From the NCBI RefSeq assembly GCF_003597395.2, contig NC_133773.1, positions 77,160,248 to 77,224,247 on the forward strand: DNA of 64,000 bases, given 5' to 3'. Below the pieces are notes generated by a model. It had not been told where the DNA came from. It searched no databases and saw only the letters and a list, made by a program, of their open reading frames with translations. Of this stretch, positions 1 to 10,564 are shown one piece after another. Every line of letters begins with the position of its first letter. Position 1 is the stretch's first letter. Position numbers and translations under genes: made by a program. This stretch comes from Chelonoidis abingdonii. Its lineage: Eukaryota > Chordata > Testudines > Testudinidae.

Positions 1-95
1 AGAAAGTAAAAAGTTTGAAGACAACCACCAATATCTCTGGAAAGCAGTGTTTTAAAGTAAATGGAATTAGAGAATATGTTGGCTGAGGAGAGAAC

Positions 96-436
96 TACAG
101 TAGAACCTCAGAGTTAGAAACATTTCAGAGTTACAAACAACCTGAGGTGTTCGTATCTCTGAAACGTTCACAACTTTGAATAAAATGTTGTGGTGGTTCT
201 TTCAAAAGTTTGCAACTGAACATTGACTCAATACAGTTTTGAAACTTTACTATGCAGACGAAAAATGCTGCCTTCTTTTTTATTTAAAGCAGTTTATGTT
301 TAACAGTATTTGTACTGTATTGGAATTTTTTTCGTCTCTGCTGCTGCTTGATTGTGTACTTCTGGTTCCAAATTAGGTGTGTGGTTGACAGGTCAGTTCA
401 TAACTCTAGTGTTTGTAACTCTGAGGTTCTACTGTA
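96..436. mobile_element. Tigger/mariner-like MITE with TA target site
   Basis: A 341-bp non-autonomous DNA transposon. Both ends read TACAGTAGAACCTCAGAGTT inwards (left at 96, right as the reverse complement ending at 436). The terminal repeat continues imperfectly with a second copy of a CAGAGTTA-type motif. The ends coincide with TA dinucleotides, as expected for Tc1/mariner or Tigger-type insertion. No coding capacity. It lies inside an upstream intron of SPCS3. Confidence 0.8.
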
Positions 437-2111
437 GTTCTTATCGGATGACGAGCTTACCAAGACAGTTTATGGCAACCTCATCAGCAAAGTGCAGAGT
501 CCTCCAACCACCATTAAATCTGGTGAGAGTGCAGTTATCAGTAATGTGTGATGTGTTTGGCCACAGCCGCATTTAGGATTCTTTGTTGGTCACAGGTGTG
601 AAGGCTGGCTGCCCATTTACCCTGGCCTGTTTGAAATCAGGTCAGAAGGCCCATGAGCAGCGTGGCAAATAAAGCTGGGTACATACATGGTTGGGTCAAG
701 AAACTGGTATCTGACATCAACTGCAACCCATTCTTCATACCACATCAACATCGCAGAGAAATCTAGACAGGACAGATAGGCCCACAACAGTTGCCTCAAT
801 GACAAGCATGCTCTTGGGTGATTGAAGTCTTCTGTAGATAGTGGTAGGCGCAGGGTTAGCTCTGATCATCTCAATCATTCTTGTAGCATCCTCACGACAA
901 ATATTGGAGGAGTGATATTGCTTAATATGGAGAGCCATGGTATGGGTGTAGGTCGGTAAGGAGAGAAATAGTTAATCATAGGGATTGCTTATGTAATGTA
1001 TATTTTATGAATACTTTAAAGATCTATGACATGGGTTTCAAACTCATTCTGTTAGGAAAACCTGGATTATAAAATTATGGACCTATAATATGGATGTCAG
1101 TGGGAGTATTTTTGTTAAAAGATTGAGGGCAGACATGGTCCTTTATTTACTAATTAATTTATTGAGCAGCATACACAATTATATCAAAACTTCTGTCCTC
1201 TGTTTTTCTCCCCATCTTACTTTCTCCCCTTTCCCTCCATCTTTGATTGCATGGCGCTTGTTTTTGTGTTTCTTTTATAGTCCTCTTCACTTTCTTAATA
1301 GTTTCTACTCCGGCTCCTCCTCTCTCTCCCCTTCTGGCTCCTTATCCCACGCTCTTTTGCCCAGCCAATCCCAGTTCTCCCCCTGTGCCCCAGCTCCTTG
1401 CAAGAGCTGTCTCCCCTCTACCTCACACCTAGTCCCAGTCTCTTCTGTGACTTCTGCAGCAGCCCGTACAGCTGGCTCCAGGGCTGCCTGAGCAGCTGAG
1501 GCAGCCTCGGGGCCAGTCCCACTGGCTGCTGCTGGGGCAGTCTGGGCCACCCCTTCCACCCCGAGGAGCAGAATGAGACTTTTGGGTGGGGGCTGAATGT
1601 TGGGGCATGGGAGGGGGTGAGGGCTCTGGGTGCGCTTCCTTTGGGGGTGCTCCCCAGAAGTGGTCACATGTCCCTCCCTCAGCTCCTAGCTCCATGTGCT
1701 GCCTCCTCCCACAGGTATTGCCGCTGCAGGTCCCGTTGGCCGTGGTTCCCAGCCAGTGGATTTTTGTTTACTGCCTGTGACATGTCCATGACTTTTACTA
1801 AAAATACCAGTGACTAAAACATAGTCTTACTCTTAGACATGTACAAAAAACTATTTCTCATGCTTCTAAAGAGATACTGATTACCTTTAATTTTGTTCAT
1901 ATTGACTAAAAAAATATTAAAGTTCCGGTTAGAACACCTTTTAAGTAGTATGCCCTGGAAAACAGATAACATCAGCTATGATGAAATGTAGAAAAATATC
2001 TTAAATGTTACAATTATATTGTACTTAGATTATGAGATGATCTATGTTGGAATTTGGTAGAAATAACATTTAAAAATAAAATTGGTATACCATTTTTCTT
2101 AACTTGCTCAC
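437..2111 (+). other. SPCS3 intron sequence, partly repeat-like, with GC-rich block
   Basis: Intronic sequence upstream of the first SPCS3 exon in the window. Positions 470-950 look like old repeat sequence but I cannot name the family. Positions 1190-1740 are a pyrimidine-rich then GC-rich block that opens chance reading frames on both strands. No exon encoding the preceding part of SPCS3 was found here, so exon 2 and its donor site must lie to the left of the window. Confidence 0.5.
2093..2111 (+). promoter_or_regulatory. SPCS3: Probable U12-type branch site and AC splice acceptor
   Basis: The 19 bases before the exon read TTTTTCTTAACTTGCTCAC. They contain TTCTTAAC, close to the U12 branch-site consensus TTCCTTAAC, 9 bases before an AC dinucleotide. 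The reading frame that matches SPCS3 starts directly after that AC. No AG occurs between 2061 and 2111. The intron would split an aspartate codon after its first base. The assignment is inferred from sequence; the donor is outside the window. Confidence 0.6.
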
Positions 2112-2188
2112 ATCTGCAAACTATATTTGATTGGAATGTTAAACAGTTATTTCTGTATTTATCTGCAGAATATTCAACAAAAAACAAT
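2112..2188 (+). CDS. SPCS3: SPCS3 coding exon (probably exon 3)
   Basis: A 77-bp exon. It begins with the last two bases of an Asp codon (AT), then 25 full codons from LQTIFDW to EYSTKNN, and ends at a standard donor (AAT|GTAAGT, phase 0). The start was fixed by protein match, and only an AC acceptor is available there. An alternative AG at 2059-2060 would keep the frame open but would add about 17 residues not found in the family. Confidence 0.92.
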
Positions 2189-4121
2189 GTAAGTATGAAA
2201 TAGAAAATTTAAACAATTAACATTATTTGGTTTAGCTGCTATTTAATATGCTGTAATCATCCTAGGAAAGATTACGGTATGAAAATTTCATACTACTTTG
2301 ACTTATTCCTACAATCTTTGGCTTTTGCTTTTGCTGATATTTAATAGTAAGAATTCCAAATGTTATGTCTTCTGACTTTCTCAAATAGTGACATAGCTAA
2401 AATGCCTTACAGCTTTTGATAGATAGTCCTTTGGCGCCATTATCACTTAAAACAGCTGTTCTCAATGGTTTCAACTGGTATGGCTATTCTGCCACTGTAG
2501 AAAGGTCAGAATTTTCTTAAAGTGATTTTTAAAATTCATTCTCAAGACTATGTCACTACCTAATCTGCTTTTAATGACCATTTAAATAAAGTAATATTCA
2601 TCTATGCTGGTAGCACAACTGCACTTGCTGAATCAATGTTTAGAATTCTCTGTTTCCATTGGGCTTTAAGAGTTGGACTTTAAGAGTCCATTATCTTGTT
2701 TTATATTTCGTAAATTCAGTTTATAAACAGCCAGCTCTTATAAATTGATACATTATAATGGTATATTTTAGTCCCTTGTTTAAATTGTATCAGAAGACAC
2801 CGTACAAAATTCTGAGTTCCCCAATATGGCAGATCATCATTGCTGACTAAGTAGTTCAGAAGAGATGCCTAAAACCTCTTATGAATTCAGGACACCTTAC
2901 TGAGGTGCAGTTATTCTTTAGGAATTATATTTACAAATCTGAATACAGTAATCTTTCATTTAAAAAAAAGTGAAAATTTTGAACAAAATAATAGGGTTTG
3001 ACTTCAGTACAACTCAAGTCTTTCATTCTTGAGTTTAAAATCACTTTTTTACTTTTACAGTTGTAATTACAATTAAAAACTAGCATCTTTGATCCATCAT
3101 ACTTTTTACTGGTATGTCTTTAAAATCTTAAAATAAGGTTCTGTCAGATCTGTTATCTTTATCATATTTAAATATTTTAGTGATAAACCTTTGTTCTTGT
3201 GAGACATAGTTCTGTTACACTTGCAATCCATAAAACAAAGTTTATGCTCTGCAATTTCAGTTTCTTGAATTAGTAATACTTTGTAATTTCCGTGATCAGA
3301 TATACTTCATTGTGTTAACTCAGTGATTAATTTTAATTGTAGGCCCTGAACCAGGTTGTCCTTTGGGACAAGATCATTTTGAGAGGAGATAGTCCAAAGC
3401 TGTTACTAAAAGACATGAAATCAAAATACTTTTTCTTTGATGATGGAAATGGTCTCAAGTGAGTAAATTACATTTCTTTATAATGTAGCTGTTCTGTACT
3501 CTGAATATTTGTGTGTTGTTAAGGTAGGATTGGGAGAGAGATAGGTAAGGGGGAATATGAATATTTAACAGCTCATTATATTATTTTAAATCTTATAATT
3601 GTTTCAAGACAATTACATCTTCAGAAAGCAGCTGATGAGATGTGCTATGTGGTAGAGATCCCGATCTCCATGGTCTGTCCCCCAGTTCAGTGGGCTGAAA
3701 AGCAAGTGGCTGCCAGGAGCAGTTGGCTGCCAGGTTTCAGTCTATGCCTGCAGAGCTAGAGTCATGTCCTGCAAGGTGTGGAGAACTCTCAACTACTTTT
3801 GCAGGACAGTTATCGGACTCTAGGTCATATTCCATGCAGTAGCTTTGTGCAAATATTGTAAATTAATGCAAACTGTGTAAATTTAAAATGCTCATTATTT
3901 CTGGCTCACAGAAAAGTATTCATATTCAAGGTAACTTATAAAGATATAAGTTGAGTATTTCTTCTGATGATCTATTTTGATTTTACAGGGGAAACAGAAA
4001 TGTCACTTTGACTCTCTCATGGAACGTTGTACCAAATGCTGGCATTCTACCTCTTGTGACAGGATCAGGACATGTATCTGTTCCATTCCCAGATACTTAT
4101 GAAACAGCAAAAAGTTATTAA
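2112..4121 (+). CDS. SPCS3: SPCS3, signal peptidase complex subunit 3, 3' part of gene (three exons)
   Basis: Joined exons are 2112-2188, 3343-3458 and 3989-4121 (stop TAA). SPCS3 (SPC22/23) is a single-pass type II ER membrane glycoprotein and an essential accessory subunit of the signal peptidase complex, which cleaves signal peptides from secretory and membrane proteins in the ER. The joined frame gives about 108 residues matching the lumenal C-terminal 60 percent of the 180-residue family: [20 protein letters not shown], then [29 protein letters not shown] and [16 protein letters not shown], ending KSY. The NVT glycosylation sequon is kept. The frame is intact with no disablement, and introns are present, so this is the functional gene and not a retrocopy. 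The transmembrane anchor and N-terminus are encoded by exons left of the window. Confidence 0.97.
3343..3458 (+). CDS. SPCS3: SPCS3 coding exon (probably exon 4)
   Basis: A 116-bp exon between acceptor TTGTAG and donor GTGAGT. It encodes [11 protein letters not shown] through FFFDDGNGL plus the first two bases of a Lys codon (phase 2). The translation follows the mammalian protein with only a few conservative changes. Confidence 0.96.
3989..4121 (+). CDS. SPCS3: SPCS3 terminal coding exon
   Basis: Acceptor TTTTACAG is followed by G, which completes the Lys codon, then [11 protein letters not shown] and so on to KSY and stop TAA at 4119-4121. The sequon N-V-T at 3999-4007 corresponds to the known glycosylated asparagine of SPC22/23 in mammals. 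Upstream of the acceptor is a normal U2-type pyrimidine tract. Confidence 0.96.
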
Positions 4122-5100
4122 ATTATTATACTGAATCCTAAGCAACATATTTTTATACTTGTATATTATGAATAAATTTTATCACTTTCTCCTCCTATCC
4201 CCTGCAGCTCTCCAGTCAAAGGTACTTGATTTCTTTGGCTCCAACTGAGCAGGAAAAAAAACAGCTGAAATTTAGACTTTTTTAATTATTATTTTAAATA
4301 AAACATTGATGCTGAAACTTACAGGAAAGGTAAACTGATAGTTTAAAATTTTTGAATTAACTTTTTTTGTTGGCCATATGGGTAGAAAAATGTTTCTTAT
4401 AAATAAACATTTTAAACCAGAACATAGTCTGATTATTTTAAAATTTAGTATAAAAGTGTTTATGTAATCTATCTAAAGCGCAATGCACAAATTTTGGTGT
4501 TCTAGTAAAAAATGTAGGACTACTTGCAGTTTGATAGGCACTGTGCTTATTGTATTGTATTCTTCAGCTGCTGCTAAATAAGTGAGTTTAGAATGCTGCA
4601 TTAAGGTAGATTGTTTCCTTTCTAGTAGAATCAAAAGCTACTCGAAAGTGTTGTTCTTCATTATCCATGAGCCATCAATCAGGAGTATTTTAGTACTATT
4701 CCAGCTCAAATTTGATGTTGGTTGAACAGAACTCCTTATTTGAAAGATTTATGTAATATTGATTTAACAAGAGTGTGCCATTGATTTAACAAGAATATGT
4801 GTTTGGTGTTGAAAAGAACCCACACAAATCTTTTAAGAGCTGTTTACAACACAGATACCAGTAGAAATCATAAGGAGGATAAAACAGTGGAAAAATACCT
4901 CTAACATATAAATTTGGCAATTTTTTTGCTTATTTGGAAAAGCTTAATATTAACCAAGTGTGCATTTTTCTCACACTTGTACAAATAAACATTTTGAGTT
5001 AGTCAGAAGATAATCTCAAAGCATTTGGGATGTGTTGTGCAATATACAAAATAAAAATCTTTTTTTAAAAAAAGATATGAGTAAGAATGATCCAAAATTA
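4122..5100 (+). other. SPCS3: SPCS3 3' UTR and downstream AT-rich sequence
   Basis: AT-rich sequence following the SPCS3 stop codon. Candidate poly(A) signals AATAAA occur at 4171-4176 and 4297-4302, with further AATAAA-type hexamers near 4400 and 4985. The sequence alone does not say which is used or how far the UTR extends. Confidence 0.6.
4171..4176 (+). promoter_or_regulatory. Candidate poly(A) signal AATAAA, 50 bp after SPCS3 stop
   Basis: A perfect AATAAA 50 bases after the stop codon. A second perfect copy lies at 4297-4302. Use of the first would give a very short 3' UTR. Confidence 0.5.
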
Positions 5101-5189
5101 AAAAGTACTTACAAAATATATGATTTTCTTGTAAAATATTTGGAATTCTTGACTTTCAGTATTATAGACAAGTAAAATTAAAATATAGT

Positions 5190-5290
5190 AAAATTCTGAA
5201 AATAACAAAAATTAGACTTTCATAGGGATAAATTAAAAAGATTGGGACTACTTAGCAAAGAGACAAATAGGCTGTAGAATAGCATACAAG
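5190..5290 (+). mobile_element. L3/CR1-like LINE fragment, left part (interrupted)
   Basis: Around 5230-5275 the + strand reads KLKRLGLLSKET, matching the late reverse-transcriptase segment of CR1/L3-type LINEs (the [KR]RLGLFS motif). The match stops where a TIR transposon begins at 5291 and resumes after 7307. Strongly decayed. Confidence 0.6.
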
Positions 5291-5696
5291 GTCTGGTCTA
5301 CACTATGTGTTTAAAATGAATTTAGCAGCATTAAACCGATTTAACCCTGCACCCTTCCACACAACGAAGCCCTTTATATCGATTATAAAGGGCTCTTTAA
5401 ACCAATTTTCGTACTCCTCCCTGATGAGAGGAGTAGCGCCGAAATTGGTATTGCCATGTTGGATTAGGGTTAATGTGGCTGCAAATCAACGGAATTGGCC
5501 TCCGGGCGGTATCCCACAGTGCACCATTGTGACCACTCTGGAAAGCAATCTGAACTCGGATGCACTGGCCAGGTAGACAGGAAAAGCCCTGCGAACTTTT
5601 GATTTGCATTTCCTGTTTGCCTAGCATGGAGCTCTGATCAGCACGGCGTTGGCGATGCAGTCCAAATGCAAAAAGAGCTCCAGCGGACCGTACGGG

Positions 5697-5830
5697 AGAT
5701 ACTGGGATCTGCATTGCTGTATGGCGGAGACAGATCTGTTCATTGAGAGCTCCGTTAAACAGAAGATGAAATTGCCAAAGCATTTGAAAAATCTCCAGGC
5801 TGTGATACAGAGTCCCACAGCACCTGCTGT
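5697..5830 (+). pseudogene. Possible SANT/Myb-like (MSANTD-type) coding remnant
   Basis: In one + frame the sequence reads ICIAVWRRQICS, an LRAP-type segment and then KISR, separated by stops. This spacing resembles the first two helices of the MADF/SANT-like domain (a conserved 'IAVW' tryptophan and a later KIS/KVA segment) found in proteins encoded by PIF/Harbinger-type transposons. Too degraded to be sure; it could be chance. Confidence 0.35.
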
Positions 5831-6324
5831 GACAACGTAATGGAAAGCCATAAGATCAATGGACGCTTATGGAGGCGAGGGAGGAGTACTGAGGACTCCA
5901 GCTATCCACAGCTCCCTGCCGTCTTTCGAAAGCATTTGCATTCTGGCTGAGCTCTCAATGCCTGAAGGGTCAAAAACATTTTCACGGGTGTTTCAGGGTA
6001 TATGTGGTCAATTACCACCTTCACCCCCCAAAAGGGAAAAAATCGTTTCCGCTTTTTTCTTTCAATGTCATCCTGTGTCGTACTGCATGCCTGGTGATAA
6101 GATGGGGTGCTTGCAGCGCTGAACACCAGAATTCCCCTTCCGGTGCAGATGGTTGCAAATGACTGATATCCATCTTCATCATCAGCCCGGAGTGCTCTGC
6201 TGCCTCGGTGAGTCGGCCGGGGGCCTGGGTAAAATGAGAATGGACTCCGCGTCTTCCCAGCATATTAGTACAAACGGCTGTAACCATTCCTCATCATAGC
6301 AAGTAAGGTTTGAGGCTCCTATCA

Positions 6325-6341
6325 CCCCCCCCCCCCCCCCC
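6325..6341 (+). repeat. Poly(C) homopolymer, 17 bases
   Basis: A run of 17 C inside the TIR transposon. Long C homopolymers are rare in vertebrate DNA, and the length is likely to be uncertain in assemblies. Confidence 0.9.
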
Positions 6342-7307
6342 TGTCATGTCAAGAAAATTACTATACTGCCTGACATATCATAGCAGCGGGAGGGCTTCCT
6401 TCCTCATTGTTATTCTCACTAAAAAGTCGCAGTCTTTCTTATTCCTGCATTCTTTATTACTTCATCACACAAATGGGGGACACTGCCACGCGTTAGCCCA
6501 GGAGGGTTGGGGGAGGAGGGAAGCATGGGTGGGGTTGTTGCAGGGGCACCTCCTAGATGCATGCAGCTTCATCTTTCTGTGGGATTCTGGGCTCTGACCG
6601 CAGAGCGGCTGTGCTCTGTTCTTAGTACACTTGCCCCTATTCTAGCAGGACTGACTCTATTTTTAGACAAAAATAGGGAATGCGCGGGGATCATTCCATT
6701 TTTGGCCATGCACCCTGGCCGACCTCAGCAGGCAGCAGGAGCACCCGTGACAGCCGCAGACGGTACAAATGACTGATAACCGTCATCTCATCGCCAATTT
6801 ACAATGGCAGGACATGCAATAGGATGGTAACGTCTCTGCTAATCTTGCAAAGGCAAATGATGCTGCTGTGTAGCACTGCAGTACCGCGTCTGTCAGCAGC
6901 ATCCAGTACACATACAGTGACAAGGCAAAACGGGCTCGATGGTTGCCATGCTATGGCGTCTGCCAGGGCAATCCAGGGAAAAAGGGCGCGAAATGATTGT
7001 CTGCTGTTGCTTTCACGGAGGAAGGATTGAGTGACAACATTTACCCAGAATCACCTTTGACACTGTTTTTGCATTGGGATCTCAACCCAGAATTCCAATG
7101 GGCGGGGTAGACTGCAGGAACTATGGGATAGCTACAGGATAGCTACCCACAGTGCAATGCTCCAGAAATCAACGTTAGCCTTGGTACATGGACGCACACC
7201 ACCGAATTAATGTGCTTAGTGTGTCCGCATGCACTGAACTTTATAGAATCTGTTTTACAAAACCAGTTTATGTGAAATTGGAATAATCCCGTAGTGTAGA
7301 CATACCC

Positions 7308-7740
7308 AGAATGAGTTGTGTTCAGAAGGTAAAGTGGCCACTGTCCTTCACTCTTTCACAGTACAAGCGCAAGGAGACATTCAGTGAAATTGGAAGGCTA
7401 CAAATTAAAAACCTGATCAAAGGAAATCTCTTGTACAATTTATAGTAAGTCTGTGAAGTTCATTACCCCAAGAGCTGAGGTCAACAGCTTAGGAGAATTT
7501 AAAAAAGGATTAATCATTTATATAGATATAATATACTCAGTTTTACTAGATAAGATAAAATAATATAAAACTGCCTGGGATACTTGGGTTCAGCAAGGAA
7601 TATCCTTTTTTTGGCAGATTATTCCATAATTGTTCTCTATGAAATATATTTCTCCATCCCCTACAGTATCAGATAGCAGTAATTATCAAAGACAGGACAG
7701 TAGATTGGGTTTGATCAGATCTTCTATGATAAACCTATGT
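7308..7740 (+). mobile_element. L3/CR1-like LINE fragment, right part (3' end)
   Basis: Continuation of the fragment left of 5291. It contains eroded stretches (GRLQIKNLIKG; LPQELRSTA) that follow the order of the CR1/L3 C-terminus. Near 7690-7735 it carries a decayed version of the 3' UTR phrase (a 'caggacagtagattggg ... gatcagatcttctatg'-like segment) seen at the ends of such LINEs. 5'-truncated and inactive. Confidence 0.55.
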
Positions 7741-7947
7741 TGTAAGTGAGTTGACTCCAACTTTTTTTTAAAAGAGGCTTTCAAACAGTTTGCATAGGGC
7801 CACCCTTTCCTCCCTGCATCCTGTTCCTTGTAAGGAGGGATAACAGCATAGCCTGCCACCCACATACCCTTAGGATGTGCAGAAAATTCTTGCTCTAATT
7901 CTGTGAATCCTAGGTCATCCATGTGGTGGATAGGGTGGATGTGGCAA

Positions 7948-8070
7948 TAGGGTGACCAGGTGTTCTGATTTATTGTACAGACAATCCTGATATTCAGGGC
8001 ATTGTCTTGTATAGCTATTACCTCCCCATCCCTAGTCCTGATTTTTCAAACTTGCTATCTAGTCACTCTA
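7948..8070. mobile_element. Short MITE, TAGGGTGACCAG-type ends (copy 1)
   Basis: A 123-bp element starting TAGGGTGACCAGG and ending CTAGTCACTCTA, which is its near reverse complement. Same family as 45193-45321. No coding capacity. Confidence 0.75.
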
Positions 8071-9134
8071 AATGGTAACTTCGTGTCTGCGCTGTTACTG
8101 GCTTTTTCTGTTGTGTGGCTCCTTCCCCTTGTGAGAAGGGTAGAAAGTGGATCATACCTCTATGCATACAATTAATAGCATTATTTAAAAGGGCACTGGA
8201 CTAAGTGATAAAAGAAATCTGCATAAAAGTCTACACAGGCCAAGATTTTTAAAAGTGCCTTGATTTTTGGATTCCTCCTTTTTGTGTGTTCAACTTGTGA
8301 CACTTTAAAGAGCCCTGATTTTTCAAAGGGTGGGTGCTCAGCACTTCTCATTTCCAAATATCAGGCCTTTTTAAGATATCTCAGGTTGGGTACATACAAA
8401 ATTGTTGCTCTTGAAAAGCTTACCCATACAATGTAAAGCAGCTGATCTGTAGCTCTGCGTTCAACTATACAATATATCTTTGTATTCACCTTTTGGTTTT
8501 TGTTTTTTTTTTGGGAGGGATTGTTAGTGGGCTTCTGTCAACCTGATTTCTGTACACTTAAATGTTTTTGCTCTTGTCTGCTTTGCCGCAGAGAGAAGCA
8601 CCCCACAGTTTGGGTTGCTAACAAATTTTGTACTGTGAGCATTTTTAAAAATGCATTTTAATAAACTGTTTTAACAGTATTCCTAAGTATAAAGAATCTT
8701 ACCTTGTTGATACAGAATCTTGTAATTGCTAAAATTGATAGATGTTAATGAAGTTAAAGCAATGTGTAAAAGTTTCAGTTATGTTGTCTCAATTATATGA
8801 AAATATTTTGCCTTTTTTTGGTGGTAAAGGAATATTCACTTGGTCTCTGCCTCTGCCATTTGTTAACTAAGATTAACATTTACACATCTGAACAAAAAAA
8901 TCAAATTGATAAACATGTTTATTCTCCTGCTTTCCTCAAGGATAAACTGTCCTTTCTGTGTATCTGAGCTTCTTTCCTAAAATGGCTTCAGAATTTCAAC
9001 TTAAACAGGAAGCTTCCCATTTCAGTTTCTTTCCTAACTTTAATTGCAGGAAAGAAAAGTCTTGTCATATCTAGATTACTATATAGGTCATAGCCTTTCT
9101 ATAGGTCATAATTTTCCAAAGTGTTAGGGAGAGA
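8071..9134. other. Intergenic, no gene seen
   Basis: AT-rich intergenic DNA. Around 8230-8390 there is a decayed palindromic MITE-like stretch of the 'gggtgctcagcac' type; the rest shows nothing I can name. Confidence 0.5.
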
Positions 9135-9205
9135 CTTAAGGCTTCCTGGCAAAGTGGTTAAGAGCTTGCATTCAGGAAGCTTCAAGTTAGCTGTAGTTCT
9201 CTGAA
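9135..9205 (+). repeat. tRNA-like SINE head (MIR-like)
   Basis: TGGCAAAGTGG (an A-box-like pattern) is followed by TTAAGAGC and, about 30 bases later, by GCTTCAAGTTA, a weak B box. The arrangement matches the tRNA-derived head of MIR-type SINEs. The 3' body is not recognisable. Confidence 0.5.
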
Positions 9206-9894
9206 AAGGATCAAAGTATGTTCCACCAGGTCTCTTATTTGGAGTGGAGTTGTGCCTTTAGAGGAGATCTGCAAGATTACCATTTAGAAGTACTTTATGC
9301 AAGTGTGTAAAACGCACAATTTGGAAGTTATGGCAGCAGCTGTTGCACAGTGCTGAGACCAGCGATCTAGTCTGAAGCGCCTTATCTCAGAAATTGTTCT
9401 TTCCCATTCTCTCCAGTTTTGGCATATTCCGGGCTTTTCTTCTCCAATACTTTATCTAGCCTCTGTCTCTGGTCTCTGTTATGCCGTTATTTTTACAGGG
9501 AGTGATTTACCAAATCTACTAATTGGTGTCAAGAGACTGGTGCCAATTGTATTCCTTTGCCTGTTAACTTGATTTGTGGCCTGGTTGAAATAGCACATGT
9601 ATCCACACAGGAGGAAAGCACTGTGGTTGAGACCCAGCCATGATCTAGTTGTAGGCTATAGAAACTCTCATCTGGGTTCCATCAGCACATATAGTAGAGA
9701 GATGACTCTGGAGTCAGAAGAATCCATACTACTTTGGTATAGCTTGCCTGGTATCTACTGAGGAAGAGGAAAACCCAGCAGTCTGTGCTGTTTCAGCCAG
9801 GCCACAAGAATCAAATGAACAGGTAAATATAAATTACTTTTTACACTATCCATCTTGGAACAAACAAAATAGAAATTGCAAGTCTTGTCTTATG

Positions 9895-10010
9895 TTAAGT
9901 TGTAATCTTGTTGGGGCAGGACTAATCTTTGTACTGTTTGTACAGTGACTAGCACGATGGGATCCCTGGTCTGTGACTAGAGCTTCTAGGCACTAAAGTA
10001 ACACAAAAAG
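9895..10010 (+). repeat. Interspersed repeat fragment, unclassified SINE/LINE tail
   Basis: Contains the phrase GTTGGGGCAGG...GTACAGTGACTAGCACGATGGG...CTTCTAGGCACT, a repeat tail I recognise as widespread in reptile genomes. Family name not assigned. Confidence 0.5.
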
Positions 10011-10453
10011 GACATTCAAAAGACTGTCACAATGGCTACTTGGTGTCATACTACCACTCTTTCATTGAATGTCCTGTCCTTTCATCACTAGTCCACTGAT
10101 TTTCCCCTAAAGTGGTATGGTCCTGGAGAATAGACTTGAGGATAAAGTTTGCAAAAAATCTAAGGGACTTAGGAGCCTTAAATCACTTTTGAAAAAATTA
10201 CCCTGCTGCTTTCTCCACTTGTCCTCCAGGCACCTGTTTTCTCTGTTCAGATACTATCTTGATACCCATTTCATAAAGCCTCCTACTGGTCATGCACTAA
10301 AGGGTGAGTGGTAGAAAATATACAACTTGTGAGGCTTGACCATTTTTTGCTGATACAGTGCTTTGCAAGTCTTAATTGTATATCTAATTTTCGGGAAGGT
10401 ACCAAGTCTTCCTCTGTTTTGTGCAAGATTTTGGACTGAGTGCTCATATAAGT

Positions 10454-10564
10454 TAAAAGTCACTGTTTATTTAAGTATCCATTTATAAACAGTGACTTTT
10501 ATATATGGCTATCAGTTACAGATTTCAGCAAGTCAGAAGTTGTTTATAACTATCTGTAACTGAT
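10454..10564. repeat. Two tandem perfect hairpins
   Basis: Hairpin 1: arms 10454-10470 and 10485-10501 are perfect 17-bp reverse complements (TAAAAGTCACTGTTTAT) around a 14-base loop. Hairpin 2: arms 10511-10523 and 10552-10564 are perfect 13-bp reverse complements (ATCAGTTACAGAT) around a 28-base loop. Probably remains of a foldback MITE. Confidence 0.8.

Larger units (their letters stand above)
5291..7307. mobile_element. 2-kb TIR DNA transposon, family with GGTCTACAC-type ends
   Basis: The left end GTCTGGTCTACACTA and the right end (reverse complement GGGTATGTCTACACTA) form imperfect terminal inverted repeats, so the element is about 2.0 kb. The interior keeps a 17-base C tract (6325-6341) and several chance open frames. 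A stretch near 5700-5830 may be a degraded SANT/Myb-like coding region, listed separately. It is inserted in an L3/CR1-like LINE, which dates it as younger than that LINE. The flanks share only about AG across the junction, so a long (8-bp) target duplication is not apparent. Confidence 0.7.

Noticed and set aside
1305..1667. Overlapping open frames of about 90-130 codons on both strands (1090-1817)
   Set aside because: Low-complexity GC-rich block, no family match, no splice context, open on both strands, as expected by chance in C/T-rich DNA.
2061..2111. Exon extension to the AG at 2059-2060
   Set aside because: Frame stays open but adds residues absent from SPCS3 proteins, and the segment looks like a splice-site tract.
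6310..6776. + strand frames crossing the poly(C) tract
   Set aside because: Proline/glycine-rich translation comes from the homopolymer and GC-rich transposon interior.
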